From Magnaporthiopsis rhizophila (lineage: Eukaryota > Ascomycota > Sordariomycetes > Magnaporthales > Magnaporthaceae), in the NCBI GenBank assembly GCA_003049465.1, contig PYSS01000041.1:1-64000 (forward strand): a DNA stretch of 64,000 bases. The letters are read 5' to 3'. Shown here in pieces: positions 45,401-56,424 of the stretch. The position numbers were made by a program, and so were the translations under genes. Below the pieces are notes generated by a model. It did not search any database, was not told where the DNA came from, and was given only the letters and a program-made list of their open reading frames with translations. How positions within the stretch are numbered: position 1 is the stretch's first letter; each line of letters begins with the position of its first letter.

Positions 45401-46209
45401 GCTTGTCAGCATGGGTGCAGGTTCCAGTCACGCCGGCGCATGCCCACTTACGGAAATGGAGTCATCCTTGAAAGCCCTCGAGAAGGCCTGGGCAACGGGC
45501 TCTTCGTGCTGCTTCTCGATGATGCCTGGAGTGGTAGCAAAGACGCGGTAGGCGATTTCCCTCTTTCCAGCATCTGGAGCCACGCTCATCTGGAAAAGAA
45601 CCCCCAGGAGATCCGGCCATGACTCGCCTGTTTGGTCGACGGTTTGTAGTGGCGCCGTTAGTGAATGTGGAAATAGGGCGGCTGAGAGCTTGGGGCCTGA
45701 ACAAAGGTGGTATGGGACGCACTGTTGTCTGTACATTGCCTCGCGACCTCGGCAACTGCATCGCTGATTTTGTTGCGGACTCCCCGGTCTGCCTCGGCGG
45801 CGAGTGTCTCCAAGAGCTTCTGGCGAATCACAACGGCCTGGTCTTTGACCAGAGAGATGTAGGTGTCCTGGGTCTCTCCCTTCTCGTTCTTACGGGTCTT
45901 GCCGGCGATTCGACGGAAGATGACAGCGGCAAAAGAGCGAACCTAGACCTCTTGTCAGTCCGGGCAAGGGCAGGAGCCGTGGCGGAGGCGAGAGGGCGCA
46001 TGGCGCACGGCAAGGGAGCGTCTTACCGTGGTTTCGGGGTTTGTGCCAATCTGCTCGACGAGCCCCATCAGCAAGACCTCGGGCCTCGTGACGGTCCAGT
46101 TGTTCTGGAGGTGGTCCTCGGCCTGGGAGCGGACAGTATTGTCGGCAGACTGCAGTGCTTGCAGCAGCTGCGTGAGCTCGGCCGTGACCTCGGGCGGGAG
46201 GAGCGACAT
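42446..46209 (-). CDS. KAP121: karyopherin/importin beta-3 (Kap121/Pse1-type nuclear import receptor)
   Basis: Six exons in transcript order: 46027-46209, 45723-45942, 45452-45627, 44953-45384, 42768-44839 and 42446-42656. All phases agree and give 1097 residues, close to the ~1090 of yeast Kap121. It is an all-helical HEAT-repeat protein. It opens MSLLPPEVTAELTQLLQAL, with the importin N-terminal pattern (QAEDHLQNNW). Diagnostic segments are HPRVRWAGCNALGQMSTDFAP, AAALVNFCEEAEK and the C-terminal end QTILGYFSK. It carries ribosomal proteins and other cargo through the pore and releases them on RanGTP binding. The last junction restores ...ELIEKQHPAV. Its promoter is divergent from SDS23. Identification is secure; exact exon ends are inferred. 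Confidence 0.95.
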
Positions 46210-47797
46210 GTTGCGCCACGGGGTTGCGCGCTTGGGTGGGCAGATCGATTTAGGGAAGCCCGCGCGACGATTAAAGTGTGATGGATTGGTCGAGCTGACG
46301 CTGCCAGGCACTGCTGGTTCAGACTCGGCGTTAGCAAGAGTTTCGGAGAGCGTCGAGAGCAGGCAGAGGCCAGCGGGCCAAGAACACGATCTTTAGGAGC
46401 GGCTTCAACCCAAGGTGGGGGGAGGGGAGAAAGGGCCGCGGCCAAAACAAAAATCACGACACCACACAACGCGCGCCAAAACGCGCAAATCCGTGAAGGT
46501 GAAAATCGAGCGAGCGGGTAAAAGAGAGAAAAGGAAGGGAGAGCGAGTCCTCACCAGCAAAATAAATCGGATTGCCTAAGACGTGCGCGCCGCCTGCATC
46601 CCGTTATTGTCTTCGTTCAAGGGAAAAACGGCGGGGTTTTAACTGAGGGAGAGCGAGGCCCAAAAAAAACAACCCGACTCCCAGGCATTGTTTTTTTTTT
46701 TCTCTTTTTTTTTACCCTGGTCCATCCATAGTTCTCCTCGAGTTAACCCATGCAAAGTGGGGCACTTGAATTTAGTGGGGCACCCATCCTTATCGGCATT
46801 CCTTATCGAGTCCCCTGATTACGGCATCCATTACAGATAGGCACCTCACACACGACGCCTAAAAATTAATTGAGAGTTGAAGCCCTTTTTGGTGGTGGTG
46901 CCAACTCTCGTTTAATTTTTGCGCTACGTTCTCCATCCTAGTCCACGTCAGGACCATCCATCCAGAGCCACCATTTGAGGCACGGAATGTGGTGTTTGCT
47001 CAGATGCATTTCCTATCATATAGAGCAGTGCAAAACAGCGTGGCATGTTTACGCGCGTTTATGCTGTTGCAGCTGCCGCGTTGGGTCGCGCGATCCCTGT
47101 ACATGCTGTGCTAGTCTCACGTTTCGCTTCTTTGTTGCGTTACCAGCGAAGCACCTGCCCGACTTCCAAGACTTAGTTCGGTGATAAATCGGGCACGTCA
47201 ACGAGACGCCACTGGGCTGTGCCGGCTTTGGTTGAGTTTTACATCTTGTATTTGTAGTGAGAGTGATACCCCTTGCCCGAATCATTGACACCAACTTATG
47301 ACGGTGGTCGTGGACGGACGAGCAAGGCCAAACTCGAGTCGCTCCGTAGCGCCCCGCCCCCGCCACGACTTGACCAGTCCGTGGCAGCTCGAAGCGGGGA
47401 ATTCTCCCAGCACCCGACGCAGCTAACCTTTCCCGAGACCTTGTCCCCACCCAGAAGCAGGCACTTCGTCACAGCCATCGCCAGCTGCAGCAGCCCCTCA
47501 ACCCTCGGGCGGTCTCATCAGAAAGTGCGGGCGCAGGATTCTAGAAACCAATCGGTCCCAACACGCGACACACCTTACTTAGAGCCAGCAGACCACCTGG
47601 TACATACCTCTTAACCAAGTCGGGTCCTGCCACCAGGTTGCTTGTATTGCTACCGCCAACAGCACACTTCGATTAGAGCACGAGAACCAACACGCAATAT
47701 CTTACGACTGAGGCGTTCTACGAAGGGCCTTGTACGTTGCGTTGCGGCCGAAGCGACCGATACGACAGCCTCTCGTACCAACAACTATCTCATCGTC
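46210..47797. promoter_or_regulatory. divergent promoter region, KAP121 / SDS23
   Basis: About 1.6 kb separating two divergent housekeeping genes. It contains a near-perfect hairpin at 46861-46920 and pyrimidine runs near 46690-46712. No gene is visible. Confidence 0.6.
46861..46920. repeat. 60-bp inverted repeat (hairpin)
   Basis: The first 19 nt, AAAAATTAATTGAGAGTTG, are complementary to the last 19 nt (46902-46920) at 17 positions, leaving a 22-nt loop. This could be a small fold-back remnant or a structural/regulatory palindrome between divergent genes. Confidence 0.7.
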
Positions 47798-49579
47798 ATG
47801 GACAAGTCGGGCGACTCGCCGGCGGCCGCCCCGCCCCTGCAAAGTTCCGCCAGCAACTCGTCCAGCGCCGTCGACCTGCAGCGCCCCAGCTCGCGGCAGA
47901 GCATCGGCGGCAGCGCCCAAAAGCCGTCGCAAATCCAGGGCCCGCACGTCGCCGCCCATCGCCAGAGCTTCGCCGAAAACCTCCGGAATCCCCCACCGTC
48001 GCCGCGCTCCCACCGCCACCTTTCCTTCACCCAGTCCGCCCTGCAGGAGCTACTGAGCCACCCGCCGTCATCACGAGTCCCGAACCCCCAGTTTGCAGGC
48101 AGAGACTGGCGAGATGTCGCAGTCGGAGAGCTCGTCTCGCAGGACGACATCAAGTGGGTCGATCTGGATACCAGTGTAGAGGAGGCAACAATGGTATGAG
48201 GTTCCGATTCCGACTTCCGTCGTGCTGTCCCAAGGCAAACGAGGAAGCGAGGTTCCGAGGTAGCTAACGCCGCCCAACGCTCCAGACCCTCCTGAAAAGC
48301 GGCCCGACCAATGTCGTGCTGGTCAAGGAAAAAGCAACCGACAAGACGGCCATCTCAACCTTCGACTTCAATGACCTGAATGCCTACCTGCTCGTCGTGG
48401 TGGGCCTTGCTCAGCCGGAGGAGGACCAGGTGGCACTGTACAACGAGATTGCCACCAAGGCCCGGGAACGGGTCGCGATCCCGTTGCGCGACATCCAGCC
48501 CATCTGCCGCAAGGAGATGCTCGTGACTTTTGACGCCGAGGAGCCGCTTTCCAGGGGCATCGAGGTTCTCGGGAGTGGCATCCATCGGATTTTGGTCACG
48601 AGCAGCAACTCGAACCTCGTCGGCATTCTCAGCCAGCTTAAGGTGCTGGAGTTTTTCTGGAACGAGGCCGTCAGCTTCCCCGTCATCGACCGACTCTACC
48701 CGACACCTCTGCGCGAGCTCAGCCTAGGCACACACCAGATAATCGCCATCAAGTAAGGAATCGAGGGGGCCGCTCTTGCTAGGGAAATCCAGGATCTGCT
48801 TTGCTGACATGTATCGTCCTTCCTTTCTGTCTAGCGCCGACCGGCCCCTTGCCGACGCGCTGACACTGATGAACAACGAGGGCCTGACGTCGGTTGCCGT
48901 CGTGGACAACGGCCTTAATGTGGTTGGTAACATAAGCACCGCCGACGTTCGTCACCTCACCTCGGCCGCCAGCATGCCGCTTCTCGAATCGACGTGCATG
49001 CATTTTATCAGTGTCATCCTTTCGGAGCGCGGTGTCGAGAAGGGCCGCGATTCTTTCCCCGTGTTCTACGTGAACCCCAACTCCACCCTCGCCCACACGG
49101 TTGCAAAGTTGACGGCTACGCAATCCCACCGCATGTGGATTGTCGAGGGCCCTTCGCCTTCGCCCAGCGTCCCCGGCACACCTCTACTCCAGCCCGTGTC
49201 CTCGTCCTCATCCGGCGCCGCGGCCACAGTGGCACAGCCGACGGGCACAGCCGCCTCTATGGCTGGCGGATCACCGGCGACCGCCACCCCCACGGCACCA
49301 GGTTCGACCGTGCTGGTCTCGGCGCCCGTGTCGGGCAACCCAACCCCACAGGCCCCAGTGCAGTCGGTGCCGGCCGCAGTGCTGCCTGGTTCTCACCTGT
49401 CTGGCCGCCTGACGGGCGTCGTCTCACTGACGGACATACTCAACATGTTTGCCAAATCCTCGGGCCTCAATCCGTCGGACCCCAGCGAGCAGCGCTCCAG
49501 GCGTCGGCGCAGTTCAAGCGTGAGCGTGCGGCCGAGCCTAGAGTCATCCAGGGCCAGTCAAGATTTTATTAGAAGGTGA
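47798..49579 (+). CDS. SDS23: Sds23-type CBS-domain protein (PP2A/PP6 regulator)
   Basis: Three exons: 47798-48193, 48286-48752 and 48835-49579, giving 535 residues. The introns are 92 and 82 nt, with GTATGA and GTAAGG donors. The Ser/Pro-rich N terminus is followed by AGRDWRDVAVGELVSQDDIK and tandem CBS modules: TNVVLVKEKATDKTAISTFD, RGIEVLGSGIHRILVTSS, PLADALTLMNNEGLTSVAVV and DNGLNVVGNISTADVRHL. The C terminus carries a Ser/Ala-rich insert, then LTGVVSLTDILNMFAKSSGL and a basic tail. Sds23/Moc1 proteins inhibit PP2A-type phosphatases and act in stress responses, the cell cycle and glucose limitation downstream of TORC1/PKA. Junctions restore ...EEATM-TLLKSG... and ...IIAIN-ADRPLAD.... Strong identification. 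Confidence 0.93.
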
Positions 49580-50951
49580 AGCTTGGGACTTTTATTACTT
49601 CTTTCTTTCTTTCTTCAATTTGTTTTCTTTATGCGTCATGTCGCGCAGCCGAAAGTCTATCGCCGTATGAGACGGGGACGTATCACAGTTACGGATGGCT
49701 TTTGCAATAGGATGGGAAGGGTGACGCCCACATGGTTTGGTAGGGCTGGTAGTCAAATCCCCAAGAGGGCAATGGTCATGGATTTCTTGGGCTTTTCCAT
49801 TGGTGACGATTCCATAGGTAGTTTACCGCTGCGTTTAGCAGGCAAATGAGACATGGGACAACCAGCTTGCCAAAGGATCAACGCTGCTTGTTCCAACACA
49901 CCGAAAACAATCGGACCGGGCGGTATCTGTCGAATGTGTAATTGATCGTACTCTCTCCGGCCCGACGGAAGCAGGCCCACATTTGAAATGTTCGGTCGCG
50001 ATGTTACCAACTTGCAAAATCTAAGCAGTCGGACACATATGCACACACAAAGACACGCCAACTCAAAAAGTACGGATTCCCAACTCTGTGCCTTATATGC
50101 CCAGACCCAAGGCAGAATCTTCAACAGCTCACAGCAGCAAACCGGGTGGTTGAATGGGTACAACCGTGGTGTTAAAAAATGCCACAACCCTCTTCCACGG
50201 GTGAGGGCCAAGAAAACCCCAAGCTTGCTGATTCGAATCCGTCCGTTGACGGCAACTCGACTTTAGAGCTACCGAAGTAAAACCCTCCAAAAATGGAGTT
50301 TTCGTAACTCGACTCCCCCTCGAAGGGCAGTCGAGCGAGCTTTTGCATTTATTTTCCTTCGCTTCTGTTATTATCCGACCATTCAGAATATCTGTCAAAC
50401 AAATGGAACGCATGTCGCTTGAAGCCCGTTCATCCGATGTTGATAGGCGGTTTTAAAAGACGGCCATAGTAAAAATGCTCCATGGTTTGTGTGTATACCT
50501 GCCGACGACGCGTTTAAAACAGCGCCCATCCATCCTCCACGAACAAGACGAACATAAAATAAAAGTCCGAGCAAAACTAAGGCAGAAACATCCTAATTCC
50601 CAAAACGCCAACGACGAAGAACACATACACACACAAGCGTCTTCTTCCTCCCCCGCTCATCCATCCCGAGAAAATATGCGAAACAGAAAAAAACACAAAA
50701 AAAGCAAGAAATGTGGTCATACATTAGGTGTTACAATGTCTGTGCGCATTTATGCGGTTATACGTGGGAAGCCATCACGCTCATGAACTTTGGAAGAGGA
50801 GAACGCAAGGAAGATGACAAGGCAAGGGAAATAAAATAAAACTGTGACAAAAGTGTCTCATATGACGGTGCCACAAAGAGGCCAGCTAGCACACCCGTCT
50901 TGTTCAAGGCAATTCACGGGTATTGTCGGCAGCCAGGGCGAAGCAGCATAC
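49580..50951. other. intergenic 3' region
   Basis: About 1.4 kb between convergent SDS23 and INP1. It contains a tRNA-like D-arm (50145-50165) and two compact hairpins (about 50277-50302 and 50308-50335), but no complete RNA gene or coding frame that I can support. Confidence 0.55.
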
Positions 50952-53105
50952 CTAGTCAACCGTCCACCTCTGGCTCCAGTCCCCGTCCAAGCCGTCGTCG
51001 GGGTGCTTCACGTCATTGTCGTTGTCGTCGTCGTCGTCATTGTCGGCGTTCCATGCGGCAGGGGAGGTCGACGACCTCAGGATTGCCGATGCGGCCCGGC
51101 CCAGGGAGCCGCCAGATTCCCAGCCGGTCCGGGTGGGCGTGGGGGCGGCATCGGCGTATAGGAGGCTGCTGTCCGCGTCCCACTGGCCGGGCATTGCGGG
51201 CGAGTCCGAGTCAGAGTAGTCCCACTGCACGGGGATCTTCTCGCCGCTCTCGCCGATGCCAAAGACCAGGCCACGCCACTCGCCCGCCGCGATGCGGGCC
51301 GCCACCTTGAGCATCAGGCTGACAAGATGGCCCGGGGGCGAGAGCAGGATCTCGCAAGTCCTGTGGATGATGGCGCTGGGGATCCGGCGCACAGCCTCCA
51401 TGCGCGTCTTTGCCCGCTCGGGGGTGTCGGCCATCGAGCGGTGGAACCGGCTAGGGTTGAAGAGATTCACTCCGGGCGGCAGCGGCGAGAGCGCGCGGTA
51501 CTGGCCCACAGACGACGAGATGCTGCTGCGCGAGGTGGCGCGGCGGCGGAGGCGAGGGCGCGTGCGCGGTGGGCTGTTGCTCCTGCTGCTGGTGGTCGAG
51601 CAGACTGCCGCCGAGGTTGTGCCGGTCGACGTCTCAAGAACCTGGCTGGCGTCCTCGAAGGAGACGACCGAGCATCCGTCGCTAGGCGACGATGCGCACG
51701 CCAGAAACTGGTTGTCGGCGCCGGCGTCACTGGGACAGTCATCCTCGATAGCGCACTCGTCAAGCCTGTCCACCAGAGCCGAGTCGCCACTTGGCTGCTC
51801 CTCGCGAGAAGATCGCTGGGGCAGAGGGATGTTTTCGTGAGGGTAGGGGAACGTCCGTGGGGAGTTGGGGTTGGACATTGGCGGCGAGGGAGGAAGAAGT
51901 CTGCTTGGAGAGTTGTTCCAGCTGCGCATGCTGTGGAACGAGGCCGAGGAATTTGTCGGAGAGGTGGTCGCGGACACCTCCTCCTCGTCCTCCCCAGACA
52001 GCGACCGCGTCGACTGAGTCGTTGCGATGCTACGAGGCGGGGACGATGTGAGCAGTGACAGTTGCGGAGGCGGCATGACGGAGCGGCTGGCCTGGAACCC
52101 GGGATGATGCCGCGTTATGGCATCGGTGATGGGAGAGTCGGCGGCCTTGGCCGGATCCGATTTCTTTGATGCTTCCACTTTGACGCGCTGGCCATTCTTA
52201 GACGCCTCTTCTTGCCTGGTGTTAGCAATAGTTGGGAGCGCCGGAGTCGGTGTTGGCGGCGTCAGGGTGGGCGTCAGAGCGCTCGGGCCGTCGACGTTCC
52301 TAGTGAAGCTGGTTGCCCGTGTCCTCTCACCCATCAGAGGGGCTCGGGGCGTCAGGTCCTCGGGAGAGATCGGGGTCGGAGGGAGTTGGAGCGATGTTCT
52401 CCGGGTCGGGGCCCACGGGCGCTTCTTGACTGGGATCTGGGAGGGTTCGGGGAGCTCGACGTGAAAGGCGCGCTGGAACGGACACGGGGTCTTCTCAAAC
52501 TGGAGGACCTTGTCGAAGACATCGCGGAGAGCCTGGGCCTGGTCGGCGTCGCCAATGGGGATCTCTATCCTCCAGTACTGAGGGCGGCGAATCTGCAGGA
52601 CGAACTTGCTCGAGATCTCATCGATGCACCAGCACTGACTCTTGGGCAGGATGGGCTGCAGGGCGGATCCGCAGTTGAGGAAGGCGACGGAGCCGGGGGC
52701 ACGGTAGATTCGGAAGGGGCCTGTTGGGGTTGGTTAAAGCACGCGGTTAGCAAGCAGAGTCGAGGGCCGAGGGCGGACGGGGTCCAATGGATAGGACTCA
52801 CCGACGGCAATGGTCCGCTCGAGCTGTGATGACCATGGCAGCGTTCCAGGCTCAATGTCGTCAACCGGAGCAACGAGGCCTCGACCCGAGGCGCCAACCG
52901 CGAATAAGGTGCGTGGGCCGGCCGAGAAGGCTATTATCTTGACGGACGGGTGGCTGTAGAGGGTCTCGATGCCGCCGGAGGGTGTCGCTGCGGGCGCGGC
53001 CGGGCTCGGCGACTGGGAACGGCTGCCGGATCGGAGGGGTAGGGGGGTGGTGGCGACTCGTCGAGGCGTTGCAAAGGCCGAGCCGGGCGGTCTTGCGTAG
53101 TCCAT
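50952..53105 (-). CDS. INP1: Inp1, inheritance of peroxisomes protein 1
   Basis: Two exons, 52802-53105 and 50952-52720, with an 81-nt intron (GTGAGT donor), giving 690 residues. The N-terminal folded part reads SHPSVKIIAFSAG, LPWSSQLERTIAVG-PFRIYR (junction), VAFLNCGSALQPILPKSQCW, FVLQIRRPQYWRIEIP and VLQFEKTPCPFQRAFHVELP. This matches the Inp1 family (PF12634). Inp1 is a peripheral peroxisomal membrane protein that binds Pex3 and tethers peroxisomes at the mother cortex. The long remainder is Ser/Pro/Thr-rich, with another conserved block near TCEILLSPPGHLVSLMLKVA and an acidic Asp/Asn tail. It is divergent from the membrane-protein gene at 54243. Identification rests on family memory and is good. 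Confidence 0.88.
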
Positions 53106-54242
53106 CGTGGGCGAGGGCGTAGTGCCAAAGGGGAGACGAGAAGGGAAGTCACGAAAGAAAGAAGGAAAGAAAGAAAGGGAATTCCAGATTCTGCCGTTCC
53201 CGAGAGCAGGGCGAGATTCCCAATCGGCGGCAGCTGGTTTAAAAGGGAGTCGGCCAAGGGTTCATGGCGGCTACAGCAGTCGAATCGCGATGGGCCGGTC
53301 GGTGTCGCAGATACGGGGCAGATCAGATCATGGGCGATCGGCTGTAACCCAAAATCATCAGAGGACGTGGACAGGGCCAGGCCTCGCAGTGGCTCCCGTT
53401 GGGTCCGGCGCGTCGATGGGGCGAGACGTCAAACGGCCAGGAGGAGGCTGTTGAAGGCGGGAAGCCAGTCGAGCGCGAATTGGCAAACCTCGTCGACTTT
53501 GATTGACTTCCTTGACCTGCCTTGGATGGTCCGCGTGGCCACACTCTCTTTCAGGGGAGCTGAGGCTAGAGCGCTTTCGTCCATTGGCCAAATGAGGGCC
53601 CCGCCAACTGTCGGGATCGTCAATTGCGACAGCGACCAGCCCCGGCTTCGGCGGCGCTCTATCTTCAGACAAAGCAAACAAACAATTGGCGTCGAGATTC
53701 ACATTCCATTTCCGCGATGCCTCGACAGCCGATCGATCAATTGACGCCTCGATCGTGGCCATAGCTTCTCGGGGTGGACTCGCAAGTCGAGAGATGATGG
53801 AAGAGCATCCATGCATAATCCACAATGCAATCCACCTATGCCGAGTGTTGGGAATGAATTGCCTCATTGGAACCGCTGGCGGCCTGCCATTTGCCTGCCA
53901 TTCGCCCGCCAAATTGGTTAGCCCCCGCGTGCACGTAGCGCTAAGCGCCGTCGGCTCCAGCCAACACGACGGCCTCTTTTCTTTTTTGGGCGGCCTTGGT
54001 CGGAATGGCCGCCTTATGTAATGAATGTCTGACATCATTGCATACGCGGCATGAAGGAAGGTTTAGCCCGCGGAAGCCGCCCCCACCGAGAGAACACACT
54101 TACATAGAGCAAACACCGCTGAGAGAACACCACCAGCCGACGGCACTTCACTGCACCACACTACTAATCCCACCCTCCATCTTCGTCGTCCTAACTGGCA
54201 CTTCCTTGCTTCCCACCAGGCAGGTTTGCCCAGAACACCGAC
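53106..54242. promoter_or_regulatory. divergent promoter region, INP1 / RRT8-like gene
   Basis: About 1.1 kb between divergent start codons. A GAAAGAAA purine repeat lies near 53150-53178 and a CA-rich leader precedes the ATG at 54243. No other gene is visible. Confidence 0.6.
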
Positions 54243-55711
54243 ATGGCGAGCTCTCCATCCACGGGCCCCAACGCCCCCGTGGACCTGAATATCGACAAGG
54301 AAAAGCTCAAAAAGGCCTTTGATGTCTCGCACTTTGACTTCAATGCCGTCCTTCGCGGCGCCCAGCTGACTCTGGTTGGGGGTGAGCCGGCCCTTCTCTA
54401 CGAGCATGGCTACATACCTGCTTTGCCGACGTCCCCCGTGATGCCCAAGGCTGACAGCCATCAGCCCACCGCGCCCTCCAGAACCCCGCCATCTTCACAT
54501 CGGAGCACTACAGACAGGCGGCATACGCCGTGGCTGCCGGCATAGCCATCCGCTTGATAATCGCCATCCCCGTATGCTCCCTCCTAAGCCTGGATTGGGT
54601 GGTCTTTGTTTCCTGCTGACTCTCACGATTATGCCTAGATATTCGGAGTCAAAGTCCTCCTATGGTTCCTTGGCTTTGTATTTCAGCTGGAGGATGGCGC
54701 CTGGAACGATCAGCTCGTCGACGGCCTTAACTTTATTGGCGAATATGTTCTCCAGGTGCCCCTTTTCCTCATGACCTTGATGCGCTCCATCACGCCGACC
54801 CTCGACAACCTGTAAGCAGAACTCGAGAATCCCTAGGATGCAGTACGTCAGATTGGCTGACACCCTCCAGCTTTATGGACTCGTTGCGATGGGTCGACAT
54901 GACCTACGTCCAGAAGCACAAAAACGAAAAGCCCGACCAGCTCAGGGACATGTACTATCCGAACCTGAGCATGTACCCCAAGCGCGACGGGAGCACCAAC
55001 TCGACCAGCACCGCAGAGTCCACCACCATGTTCCTCTGGAAGTTCGCCCGCAAGGGTGGCATCTCGCTCGGTATTTTTGCCGCCTCGTATCTCCCCGTCG
55101 TCGGCCAACTTGTCCTCCCCGCTGCCAGTTTCTACACATTCAACAAGACTGTCGGCCTCGGCCCAGCCTCGGTCATTTTTGGCACCAGCATATTTCTCCC
55201 AAAAACATACCTAGTCATCTTCCTGCAGACATACTATGCGTCGCGCAGTCTCGTGCGCGAGCTCCTCGAGCCGTACTTCTCGCGCGTCCACATGACCAAG
55301 CAGCAGAAGAAAAAGTGGTTCCGAAGCCGCGAGGGCATCCTTTTTGGGTTTGGCATCGGCTTCTACATTTTGCTGGTTGGTCTTCCACAACCCCTTTTCC
55401 CTGAAGAAAAATCCATGTCAGTCGAACGCAAGTAACAAAAGGATGCGCCAAATCAGCGAGTTCCGCTGCTCGGGGTGTTGATCTACGGCATCGCCGAGGC
55501 GTCAACCGCATATCTCATCACCAAGATTACCGATCCTCCGCCGCCGCCTTCTGAGCGGGCCGCATTTGCCGAGTCGCAGGTCGTGTGGAAGAACAAGCAC
55601 GAGTTCTTGAACCTATCTCTGGGTGACCTGGACGCGCTGCAGACAAACCCTCGCGAGAACCCGCCGCCGTACGCCGAGGTTGACCCACGGGCGCAGAAGT
55701 CTGCCTCGTGA
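54243..55711 (+). CDS. RRT8/EI24-like multi-pass membrane protein
   Basis: Five exons: 54243-54381, 54465-54571, 54639-54811, 54871-55375 and 55457-55711, giving 392 residues. All phases agree. Several hydrophobic segments are evident: AAYAVAAGIAIRLIIAIP, FGVKVLLWFLGFVF, YVLQVPLFLMTLM, GISLGIFAASYLPVVGQLVL, FGFGIGFYILL and VPLLGVLIYGIAEA. Between them lie soluble loops such as FMDSLRWVDMTYVQKHKNEK and RVHMTKQQKKKWFRSREG. The order and the Phe/Gly-rich helices resemble fungal relatives of Rrt8/Lds1/Lds2 (EI24 superfamily), which in yeast are lipid-droplet or spore-wall proteins. The cytosolic tail ends ENPPPYAEVDP, a PPxY motif that could bind WW-domain ubiquitin ligases such as Rsp5/Nedd4. 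Function in filamentous fungi is not established. Confidence 0.78.
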
Positions 55712-56243
55712 CCATGAAAAGGTATCTGGTTGAGATCTGTATCTGCAACGAGGACGTGTCCAGCCCTCAAATGCAAGGCGGAGCTGTTTTTCCGGGGGCA
55801 TGGATTTTGTAAATGGACTGGCTTCCGAGATGCAAGAAGCTATTACGTTTTATGTCGTATTTAGGTTGGTTGCAATCGGCCCCGGAGGCTAGGCCTAGTA
55901 GCTCTCTTATCTGTGTGTGGGAGTTCGAGGGCGGGCCACGAAGATCCAGACTGCAGAGCTTGGGGGACATACAAAAGCCCCGTCGCCCGGTTTATATCCT
56001 CGAGACTGATCCTCCTCACAGAAAAAGGATTGCTGGGAATAGGGCCTGTAAACTCCCGCCAAAATCTGTTTCATCCTCGTCCGTAGTCATTTCACCTTTT
56101 GATATGTTTCTTTTCTGGCTAGCCCAATGGCGTCTCAAGCTAAGCGATGTCATTATTCTTCTCCGGTCAGGCCCAAATCCCGGCGAGTACCTGATTGTAA
56201 GCGAATGCCACTCCGTCAACCTCCAAAACGCCACAGCCCTTCT
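55712..56243. other. intergenic region between convergent loci
   Basis: About 530 bp of 3' flank between the membrane-protein gene and the ankyrin tail of the NLR locus. No feature is visible. Confidence 0.55.
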
Positions 56244-56424
56244 CGGTCCTCTACCTTTGCCGAGGAGGGTGAAAGGAGTTTGTGGCCGCCGAGGCAGCGG
56301 CGTAGCGGTGCGGTTCCTGGACCCCGAAACGGCCTCGTTCCCCTTCCTCGCGGCTCACGACAGCGGCGTCTGCCCGTTATTATCCTTCGAATCGAAATCG
56401 ACCTTGCCCGTAGCAAGCAGCAGC
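56244..56424 (-). pseudogene. decayed tail of the ankyrin repeat array
   Basis: Beyond the stop at 56425, ankyrin-repeat sequence continues in another frame: GHDAVVELLLATGKVDFDSKD and NNGQTPLS, then a TGA (56357-56355), then AARKGNEA-like remnants. The shift occurs near 56441-56455. The array was evidently longer and has lost coding capacity here by a small indel plus a nonsense change. Confidence 0.75.

Noticed and set aside
50139..50245. candidate tRNA-Leu-like gene
   Set aside because: The D-arm is good, but the acceptor arms do not pair, position 53 is not G and the T-arm stem fails. Kept only as a low-interest structural remark.
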